NCBI RefSeq assembly: GCF_937900395.1
Contig: NZ_CALCDX010000046.1
Coordinates: forward strand, 1-64,000
Source: an uncultured Caulobacter sp.
Lineage (GTDB): Bacteria; Pseudomonadota; Alphaproteobacteria; Caulobacterales; Caulobacteraceae
Length of the DNA: 64,000 nucleotides
Direction: 5' to 3'
Within the stretch, counting starts at the first letter, position 1. Each line of letters starts with the position of its first letter. Shown in pieces: positions 53,732 through 64,000 of the stretch. The translations under genes and the position numbers were made by a program. A model generated the notes under the pieces. That model worked only from the letters and a program-made list of their open reading frames with translations. It did not search any database and had not been told where the DNA came from.

Positions 53732-55342
53732 GTGAAGCAAGCCGTGATCGAGACGCGACTCGACAGTTACCGCGCCAAGCGAGACCTTTCCAGGACACCG
53801 GAACCAGCTGGCCAGGGCGCCGTCCGACCGGCAAAGCGGCTGCGGTTCGTCGTCCAAAAGCATGCGGCGCGGCGACTGCACTATGATCTGCGGCTTGAGC
53901 TCGACGGCGTCCTTCTCTCTTGGGCCGTCGCAAAGGGGCCCTCGTTCGATCCCGCGGAGCGAAGGCTGGCCGTAAGGACAGAGGACCATCCCCTCGACTA
54001 CGGCGACTTTGAAGGCAAAATCCCGGAGGGACAATATGGCGCTGGCGCCGTGATGATATGGGATCGCAGCTACTGGAGGCCCGAGGGCGACCCCCGCATC
54101 ATGCTGGAGCACGGCAAGTTGAGGTTCACCCTCGATGGCGTTCGGCTCAAAGGCGGGTGGGCGCTGGTGCAAATGACGCGGCGTTCCGGAGCGCGCGGGC
54201 GCGATTGGCTGCTGATCAAGCGCCGCGACGCCTGGGCGGCGCCTGGTGAGGGCGCGGCTCTGCTCCACACCCTGACCACCTCGGTCGCCTCCGGGCGCAC
54301 CGTTGAGGAAATTGCGGCGGGTCAGCGCCCTGCGCCGCGCCGGGACGGCGTCACAAGGTCCTGCAGGAACGCGGAGCGCATGGCCGACGAGATCAAGCGG
54401 ACGGCGAGCGCCGCGGCCGGGGCCGGTTCGTCGGGGCGCGCTGCGCAGGCTCAGGTGCTCGGCGTGGCGATCACCCACCCGGACAGGGCGCTGTGGCCGG
54501 ACGACGGCCGGGGACAGCCAATTTCCAAACTGGACCTCGCCCGCTACCTGGAGGCCGTGGGACCTTGGATGCTGCGCCACGTGCAGGGCCGGCCGTGCGC
54601 CCTTGTTCGCGCGCCGAACGGCGTCCTCGCTCCGCCGCGGTTCCTTCAGCGCCATCCGGGTCGAGGCGCCCCAGCGCAGATAACGCGGGTCGCCGTCACC
54701 GGAGGCGGGCCCCCCTGTTTTCAGCTTGACCGCCTCGACGCGCTCGCGGCCGCGGCGCAGTTGGCGGCGGTGGAGTTCCATCCCTGGAACTGCCGGCCAC
54801 TTCAGCCGGAGGTCCCCGGCCGCCTTGTGATCGACCTTGACCCGGGCGATGGCCCGCCATTCGAGAGCGTCGTCAAAGCGGCCCTGGCGGTGAAGGACAG
54901 GTTGGAAGGCGCCGGGCTTGTGCCGTATTGCAAGACCACTGGCGGCAAGGGCCTGCACGTGGTCGCGCCCTTGGCGGACGAGAAGGGTAAGACCACCTGG
55001 GCGATGGCGAAGAGCTTTGCCCGCAGGCTCTGCCAAGCGCTCGCCGCCGACGCGCCGCAGGCCTACGTGCTCAGCGCCAGCCTTGACCAACGCCAGGGGC
55101 GCATATTCCTTGACTATCTGCGCAATGACTGGGCGGCGACCGCGGTGACGCCGCTTTCGCCGCGTGCGCGGCCATTCGCGCCCGTTAGCTTCCCTCTTGC
55201 TTGGAACCAGGTGCGAGCCGGGCTTGACCCCCAGGCCTGGACGCTGCGCACCGCAGCGACCGCGCTGGTCAGCACCGCGGCCTGGGCCGACTATCTCGAC
55301 GCTGAGCGGCCGCTGAGCGACGCCTTGCATCGGCTGACCTGA
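53732..55342 (+). CDS. ligD: LigD polymerase/3'-phosphoesterase protein without ligase domain
   Basis: A 536-residue protein. The N-terminal phosphoesterase domain (about 35-165) has KHAARRLHYDLRLELDG, AVAKGPS and the HPLDYGDFEGKIPEGQYG stretch. The primase-polymerase domain (about 235-530) has RFLQRHPG, the metal-binding LDPGDG and TTGGKGLHVV. The central ligase domain is absent; a separate ligase gene at 47.2-48.2 kb supplies it. GTG start at 53732. Together they form a two-gene LigD system for end joining; Ku is not seen here. Confidence 0.9.
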   Translation: MKQAVIETRLDSYRAKRDLSRTPEPAGQGAVRPAKRLRFVVQKHAARRLHYDLRLELDGVLLSWAVAKGPSFDPAERRLAVRTEDHPLDYGDFEGKIPEGQYGAGAVMIWDRSYWRPEGDPRIMLEHGKLRFTLDGVRLKGGWALVQMTRRSGARGRDWLLIKRRDAWAAPGEGAALLHTLTTSVASGRTVEEIAAGQRPAPRRDGVTRSCRNAERMADEIKRTASAAAGAGSSGRAAQAQVLGVAITHPDRALWPDDGRGQPISKLDLARYLEAVGPWMLRHVQGRPCALVRAPNGVLAPPRFLQRHPGRGAPAQITRVAVTGGGPPCFQLDRLDALAAAAQLAAVEFHPWNCRPLQPEVPGRLVIDLDPGDGPPFESVVKAALAVKDRLEGAGLVPYCKTTGGKGLHVVAPLADEKGKTTWAMAKSFARRLCQALAADAPQAYVLSASLDQRQGRIFLDYLRNDWAATAVTPLSPRARPFAPVSFPLAWNQVRAGLDPQAWTLRTAATALVSTAAWADYLDAERPLSDALHRLT

Positions 55343-55376
55343 GCTGCGCGGTCCGTCGGCGCGGCCGCGCAAATTG

Positions 55377-55620
55377 TCAGGCTTCCCGCCGAGCCGCTGT
55401 GGCGCGCTTGTTCGGCCAAAGCGGAGGCGCTGGCCTCCGTTTCTCCGCGATGCCGCCCACCGCCGCCTCAATGATCAGTAGTCCCGCGACGGACCCCGCA
55501 TCCTGAAACGCAGTGCGGACAACCTTGGCGGGGTCAACGACGCCGGCCGCACCAGGTCGATGTACTCTTCGGTTTTCACGTTGAAGCCGAAGATAGGGGA
55601 GGGGGCCTTGCGGCCGGCCA
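55377..55620 (-). pseudogene. groEL: groEL 3' remnant
   Basis: About 80 codons of GroEL C-terminus in two frames: FGFNVKTEEYIDLV, then after one shift VVDPAKVVRTAFQDAGSVAGLLI, followed by an altered tail ending at a TGA (55377-55379). The first ~460 residues and groES are missing. A perfect FixK-type box lies 30 bp upstream, so it looks as if the promoter was joined to the gene's end by deletion. It cannot make a chaperonin. Confidence 0.8.
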
Positions 55621-55648
55621 GCCTATCTCACAGGGATAATGCTCGAAG

Positions 55649-55662
55649 TTGATCGCGATCAA
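55649..55662. promoter_or_regulatory. FixK/FNR-type box TTGATCGCGATCAA
   Basis: A fully symmetric 14-bp palindrome, exact consensus. It overlaps the stop codon of the histidine kinase and reads toward the groEL remnant. No intact gene follows on that strand within the next kilobase. Confidence 0.8.
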
Positions 55663-56768
55663 GTCCGCCGCTCGCTTTCGGCCTGCGCACCAGAAGATCC
55701 GAGTGCGGCTGCAAGTAGCCGGTGGGCCGACATGCGAACACTGAAACAGCTTCCGCGCTCAAGTGCGGTGTTGACGCCGATGGTGCACCCGAGCACTCCT
55801 GCCAACTCGCCCACGATCCAGAGGCCGAGACCCAAGCCTCCGGCGGCAGCGTCGTCGCCGCGTGCGAACGCTTCGAAGAGCCGCGCGCGCATCGGCGGGA
55901 GGATGCCCGGCCCGGTGTCGTAGACTGAGATCGCCAGATCGTCCCCGCGCCGCCGGACGCCGATGAGCACGCCCCCACGCGCAGTATGCTTGACGGCGTT
56001 CGCCACCAGGTTGCTGACAATGCTGCGGAGCAGCTGCGGATGACTTGTGACCCGCGCCTCCGTCGATACGGTGCGGAGCTTGATTGACTTGAGGTCCGCT
56101 TGCGGGATCCAAGCCGCCATCACCTCATCCAGCAGGGGTTGCAGGGCGATCTCTTCCAGGAAGAGCGCCGAACCCCGCTGCTGAGCCGAAAGGAAGGCGA
56201 CCGCCGCCAGGTCCTGGTCGAGCTGCGTCGCGGCGGCATTCGCATACCCCAGCAGCTGTTGCGCCCTGGCGGGAGGCGCGGACCCCAACAGTTGAAGAGC
56301 CGCGACGATCGTCCGCAGCGGCTGCCTCAGGTCATGGCCGATCATCGCCAGCAGATGACTTTGGGCAAGCCCCGCCGCCCGGCTGTGGACCTCGCGTTCG
56401 GCCGCGGCCGCCGTGAATCCGGCGACCACGGCGTATGAGTCTTTCGTCTCCTGCGGCAGAGGCGCCGCTGTTATCCAGCAACTGAGAATTCGGTCGTCGG
56501 CGAGTCGCAGCGTCGCCGGCGCGTGGATAGGATCCGCCGCGGCGATCCCGACATGGGGCCATGCCAGGTCCAAACCCAGCGCTCTCAGGTCCTTCCCGGC
56601 GATGTCGGCCGAAGCGTATCCGGTCAGGCGCTCCCAAGCGGTGTTGCAGACGCGGAGTGACGAACGGCCCGCCTCGGTCTCGATCAATGCGAGGGGGTGG
56701 GGGGCGGCCATGAAAGCCGCGGCCAACCTTCCTGCCTCCCGATCGTCGCCCTGCGGTGCTTGTAACAT
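55659..56768 (-). CDS. PAS-domain sensor histidine kinase
   Basis: A 369-residue soluble kinase. A PAS domain (about 20-125) has VCNTAWERLTGYASADIAGKDLR; the HisKA helix has the phospho-acceptor His in IGHDLRQPLRT; the ATPase domain has N box VANAVKHTA, D box DTGPGI and G box GGLGLGLWIV. No membrane helix and no adjacent response regulator, so it is an orphan kinase. ATG at 56768 follows GGAGG; the longer frame upstream is not family-like. Signal unknown. Confidence 0.88.
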   Translation of the reverse strand: MLQAPQGDDREAGRLAAAFMAAPHPLALIETEAGRSSLRVCNTAWERLTGYASADIAGKDLRALGLDLAWPHVGIAAADPIHAPATLRLADDRILSCWITAAPLPQETKDSYAVVAGFTAAAAEREVHSRAAGLAQSHLLAMIGHDLRQPLRTIVAALQLLGSAPPARAQQLLGYANAAATQLDQDLAAVAFLSAQQRGSALFLEEIALQPLLDEVMAAWIPQADLKSIKLRTVSTEARVTSHPQLLRSIVSNLVANAVKHTARGGVLIGVRRRGDDLAISVYDTGPGILPPMRARLFEAFARGDDAAAGGLGLGLWIVGELAGVLGCTIGVNTALERGSCFSVRMSAHRLLAAALGSSGAQAESERRT

Positions 56769-56961
56769 GGAACTAGGCGCCTCCGCGATGCACGGCCGCG
56801 CCGGGAGGCGCTGACCCAATCTTCGCATGGAGGGTCGATGGATGCGCTGCAGGCCATGTTGACGAACATCAAGACGACCGAGCCCTCGGCGGTCGGCTCG
56901 CCGCTCCCAGCCCAACGGCCGGCGTGGGCAAGCGATGCGATCGGCGGAAATCAGGCGGCTC

Positions 56962-56975
56962 TTGATGCAGATCAA
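56962..56975. promoter_or_regulatory. FixK/FNR-type box TTGATGCAGATCAA
   Basis: TTGAT-N4-ATCAA centred 60 bp upstream of the dnaK ATG at 57029, in position to drive dnaK-grpE-clpB. The divergent kinase start is 194 bp away on the other side. Confidence 0.85.
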
Positions 56976-57028
56976 GTCGGTCGGCTCCGGGAGCGCGAAA
57001 GTTGGTGATCAATGAAGGAGAAGCCGTC

Positions 57029-58888
<1,860 letters not shown>

Positions 58889-58942
58889 GGTCGGCGAGCC
58901 AGCCCGCCAGAACCGTCTCTAAGATCGGCAGGAGACAGCACA

Positions 58943-59485
58943 GTGACCTCGGAGAGCGGCATCCCGAACGCGCCCCCGGCGGCTGAGATCAAGACGTCTG
59001 CCGGCGAGACGCCCCAGGCAGCGACCGAGGCCGTCGAAGCCTTGCAGGATCGCCTGCTCCGCGCCCTCGCTGATGCCGAGAACGCGCGGCGCCAAGCCGA
59101 ACGCGCGCGCAGCGAGGGACGTCGGGCGGGGGTGGTGGACCTGATCGCCCGCCTGGCGCCCGGCCTTGACAGCCTTGACCTTGCGGTCGACGCAGCGCGC
59201 GGACCCGACCAGGACGACGAAACCTTCGCAAGGTCCGTTCAGGAGGGTTTGCGCGCCGCGCGGCGCGCCTTGCTCGAGGCTTTTCAACGCGAAGGCGTGG
59301 AGCGCATCGAGCCCCTGGATCAGCCTTTCGACCCGACGTCGCACGAGGCCGTGGCGACTCGCGCTGACCCGGCGGCTGCGCCCGGCCACGTGCTGCAGGT
59401 CGTCCAGGCAGGATACCGGGTCGGGGAGCGCCTGGTGCGACCGGCGCGCGTCGTGGTCTCAGCCGCCGCTCCGCCGGCCGATTAG
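58943..59485 (+). CDS. grpE: nucleotide exchange factor GrpE
   Basis: A 180-residue GrpE: an unstructured N-terminus, a long coiled coil (about 30-75, LQDRLLRALADAENARRQAER split), and the C-terminal beta domain with GVERIEPLDQPFDPTSHEAV (split) and VVQAGYRVGERLVRPARVVVS. It swaps ADP for ATP on DnaK. GTG start at 58943 behind GGCAGGAGA. It follows dnaK by 54 bp and precedes clpB by 69 bp. Confidence 0.92.
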   Translation: MTSESGIPNAPPAAEIKTSAGETPQAATEAVEALQDRLLRALADAENARRQAERARSEGRRAGVVDLIARLAPGLDSLDLAVDAARGPDQDDETFARSVQEGLRAARRALLEAFQREGVERIEPLDQPFDPTSHEAVATRADPAAAPGHVLQVVQAGYRVGERLVRPARVVVSAAAPPAD

Positions 59486-59554
59486 GGCTTCGTGAACGCT
59501 CGCCCCCTGGCGCACCGCCGATAACGCGCCGATAGTTCGGCAGGAGATTGCGAC

Positions 59555-62161
<2,607 letters not shown>

Positions 62162-62723
62162 GTGTCGTCGCCAAAGAGGTAGTTCACCCAAGTCGCTGGG
62201 GTTGCGAAGCCCGCGAACCACTCCGGCGATCCCTGGTTGAATATGGAAAAGAATGCGGTGCTGTCTCGGCGTGGTCGCGCCATATTGATGTCGCGGATCG
62301 ATCGAAAGTTAGAGGGTCGAGGCGGAGGCATAGGCGCTTTCGGGGTCGACGGCGTGCTTGATGGGCCTGTCGGCGGCTGAGCGGCGAGCAAGCGCTGTCG
62401 CGCCGCGGCGCACACGGCCGAGGATTGGGACGACGCTGCTGGCATCGATGATGACATATCCTGAAAGGGACGCCCTGACGTGCCACTGACAGACTCGTTC
62501 AACGGTTGACGATGCGCAAGCCTTCCTGAGCAGCCTGCAACTCGGCTAGCGGCCGGGGCCTGCGTGGCCGCATGCCGTCAAGCGTCCTCGCCCTCGATCG
62601 GTCGAGGCAACGAACACCTGGATGAACTCGATAGGGCGGGCTCTGCGGCGGTCGGAACGGAGCCGTTTGGTGGGCGTGCCGCCGCAGTCCGGCCTGAGAC
62701 CAATCAAACCCTAGAACCCCAGT
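62162..62723. other. about 560 bp with only doubtful frames
   Basis: A leftward frame (62158-62502) ends FAGFATPATWVNYLFGDDT and another begins YVIIDASSVVPILGRV, like the start of a PIN-type protein, but neither is complete. They may be remnants. Near-boxes TTGACGATGCGCAA (62506-62519) and CTGAGACCAATCAA (62694-62707) each have one mismatch to the FixK-type consensus. Confidence 0.4.
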
Positions 62724-63488
62724 GTGCACGATAGTCCCCTGGCGCTTCCCGACCTCTACGCCCAGCTTCCAAACCCAAAGCATGATGAGGGAATCGGCGG
62801 CGTGGCCGGAAAGCTGCAGGCACCACTGGAAGATGTCTCATTGCGAGACGCCGAGCAAACGGCCCGTCCCATGCCGTCGAAGACAGAAGCCGCAGACGCT
62901 CTCGCCGCCGAGCGGCTGAAGCACCTGATCGGCACGCCGTCGCTCGTGTTGGCCGCAGCGCCCGAAGCCGTGGCGACCGCGGTAGAGATCGCCAGCGCCC
63001 TCGGCAGCGACTTGGATCTCATGTTCGTGGAAGGGGTCACTTCGCCTGCCGCCCCGAACGCGCTTGTGGGCGCCATTGCCGATGCAGGCGCTCTCGTCAC
63101 TCTCAAGGCGCCCGGCGACGACCTGGCCCCCGACGTCTTCGCCGCGCAATGGGGCCTCGCGCTTGAGGCCCTACAGCGTCGCCAGATGCTCTACGCCCCC
63201 TTTCGGCGCAGCCTTGGAGCCGCCGGCAAGACCGCGATCTTGGTGATCGATACGGCCGCGCCAGCCGCGCTAGCCTTCGCTGCCATCGCCGCGGCTCGGC
63301 GGCGAAGTCCGGCCCGCCTAGCCTTCGATGAAGACCTGCAAGCCCTCAGCATCGAGGCCGACGAGTTGATCGTGCTGCAGCCGTTGCCGAGGACCGCCGA
63401 GCTCGCCGTTGGGACGGAATCCCAGATCAGCGATCGCGAGGCCATCGGATTGCTGACCGCCTATCGACAAGGGGGACCGCTCCACTAG
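62724..63488 (+). CDS. degenerate phosphoribosyltransferase-family protein
   Basis: A 254-codon frame. From about residue 65 it has the order of a type I phosphoribosyltransferase: a membrane-free strand LDLMFVEGVTSPAAPNALVGAIADAG, a helix with LEALQRRQMLYAPF, and a strand TAILVIDTAAPAALAFAAIAAARR where the PRPP loop should be (V-[DE]-D-G-x-A-T-G-x-T). The loop residues are replaced, so catalysis is doubtful. The first 45 residues look non-conserved; an internal start such as ATG 62871 may be real. GTG 62724 is the longest. A regulatory role is possible. Confidence 0.5.
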   Translation: MHDSPLALPDLYAQLPNPKHDEGIGGVAGKLQAPLEDVSLRDAEQTARPMPSKTEAADALAAERLKHLIGTPSLVLAAAPEAVATAVEIASALGSDLDLMFVEGVTSPAAPNALVGAIADAGALVTLKAPGDDLAPDVFAAQWGLALEALQRRQMLYAPFRRSLGAAGKTAILVIDTAAPAALAFAAIAAARRRSPARLAFDEDLQALSIEADELIVLQPLPRTAELAVGTESQISDREAIGLLTAYRQGGPLH

Positions 63489-64000
63489 CGACGTGGGCTG
63501 GAGGCGCGATCCGCGACCGGGATCAGCCGCCCAACGGCCTGGTCAGCGTTGCTGGATTCCTGCGTCACCAGGCATGGGCGGCGTCGCAGGCCCCAAGTTC
63601 CTTGGCTTGCTTTCCTGTTTTCTGGCGGGGGGGGGGGGCGGCATCCGCCAATCCAGAGCCGGCGGCCGTGCCGCGCCAGTTCCCCGCGCTCGCAAAGTTG
63701 GACCACGGCGCGGCACAGGGTCTCGGGCGCGACGCCGAGATAGTTGGCAAGATCAACCTGGCTGAAGGGCAGGCAGATCCCGCTTGGGCCACCGCTGGTG
63801 ATGCGCTCGCCCATCCGCGCGATGAATGCGCGAAGCTTTTCGGCCGCCGAAGGTTGCCCGCGCCCGACCTCGACGCGCTCACGGTAGTGCGTCGTGCATG
63901 CCTCGAAGAGTTCCAGGAGCGCGACCGGATCGGTTCGACCGATCCGCAGGAGCCCGGCGACGGGGATCACCGTCATTTGCAGGTCGGTGCAAGCTTCTGC
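63485..64000 (-). CDS. Crp/Fnr-family regulator, 5' end outside window
   Basis: At least 170 residues of a Crp/Fnr protein, with the frame still open at base 64000. The dimer helix and HTH are visible: ERITSGGPSGICLPFSQVDLANYLGVAPETLCRAVVQL (split here), recognition helix APETLCR. It differs from FixK (E..SR), so half-site specificity may vary. The C-terminal tail after WIGGCR runs through a stretch of 12 G and then an Arg/Ser-rich sequence, suggesting a frame change there. It faces the phosphoribosyltransferase gene, converging on its stop. Confidence 0.75.
   Translation of the reverse strand, partial: AEACTDLQMTVIPVAGLLRIGRTDPVALLELFEACTTHYRERVEVGRGQPSAAEKLRAFIARMGERITSGGPSGICLPFSQVDLANYLGVAPETLCRAVVQLCERGELARHGRRLWIGGCRPPPPPENRKASQGTWGLRRRPCLVTQESSNADQAVGRLIPVADRASSPRR
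63627..63638. repeat. twelve-G homopolymer in the Crp/Fnr gene
   Basis: A G12 run (C12 on the coding strand, encoding Pro) near the end of the HTH regulator. It is the longest homopolymer noticed and either a contingency tract or a miscounted run; the reading frame after it is not family-like. Confidence 0.7.

Noticed and set aside
53681..55471. 596-codon leftward frame over ligD
   Set aside because: Antisense to the LigD phosphoesterase-polymerase gene; composition is shadow-like.
62506..62519. TTGACGATGCGCAA before the phosphoribosyltransferase gene
   Set aside because: One half-site is GCAA and the distance to the rightward start (over 200 bp) does not match the other boxes.
62694..62707. 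CTGAGACCAATCAA just before GTG 62724
   Set aside because: One mismatch and only about 20 bp from the start, too close for an activator site unless the true start is further in.

Overview
High-GC (roughly 65-70 %) chromosomal DNA of an alphaproteobacterium. The FixL/FixJ/FixK cascade, an RpoH-type sigma factor, an NdvB-type cyclic glucan synthase and frequent GTG/TTG starts behind GGAGG-like sites all fit this class. I cannot resolve genus from the sequence alone.

The window is almost entirely a stress-tolerance and microaerobic-energy island. Left part (1-13 kb): an S1C protease running off the left edge, Hsp20-Lon-small protein, thioredoxin with zinc ribbon, a triple-BON protein, DUF5335 plus a sigma-like protein, then acetate kinase and a Pta-type acyltransferase, a host-attachment/baeRF-like protein and fermentative D-lactate dehydrogenase. 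13-26 kb: a frameshifted 7.9-kb cyclic glucan synthase gene, a DUF883 protein, then a damaged zone (iron permease, IS3 remnant, 3' half of a P-type ATPase abutting the 3' half of a phosphoketolase). 25-33 kb: an operon of beta-CASP nuclease, thymidine/AMP phosphorylase and PRPP synthase, followed by FtsH and glutamate dehydrogenase. 33-41 kb: DegP with an NDUFS4-like protein, two Hsp20s, an XRE regulator, then fixK-fixL-fixJ and a KefB-type antiporter. 41-48 kb: small unknowns, an RND remnant, a glycine-zipper protein, BI-1, phosphoglycerate kinase and an ATP-dependent DNA ligase. 48-64 kb: CbpA-CbpM, UspA, YdbL-like, PDH E1-alpha, RpoH, SRPBCC, LigD polymerase/phosphoesterase, a groEL remnant, a PAS histidine kinase, DnaK-GrpE-ClpB, a degenerate phosphoribosyltransferase and a Crp/Fnr regulator running off the right edge.

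The unifying signal is a set of FNR/FixK-type palindromes (TTGA-N6-TCAA) placed 54-80 bp before start codons of ldhA's operon, ndvB, the DUF883 gene, uspA, rpoH and dnaK, with weaker ones elsewhere. With fixL-fixJ-fixK encoded in the middle, I infer that low oxygen switches on both fermentation/ATP salvage (Ldh, Ack, Pta, Pgk) and the protein-quality-control machinery (RpoH, DnaK, ClpB, Lon, FtsH, Hsp20). Gene content overlaps the enterobacterial transmissible locus of stress tolerance (Hsp20, Clp, FtsH, Trx, KefB, DegP), but here the locus is larger and carries its own oxygen sensor.

Many genes carry single-base frameshifts (ndvB, fixL, iron permease, glycine-zipper protein, RND remnant), some at homopolymers. 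Assembly or read errors are a real alternative to pseudogenisation. No rRNA, tRNA or CRISPR array was seen.
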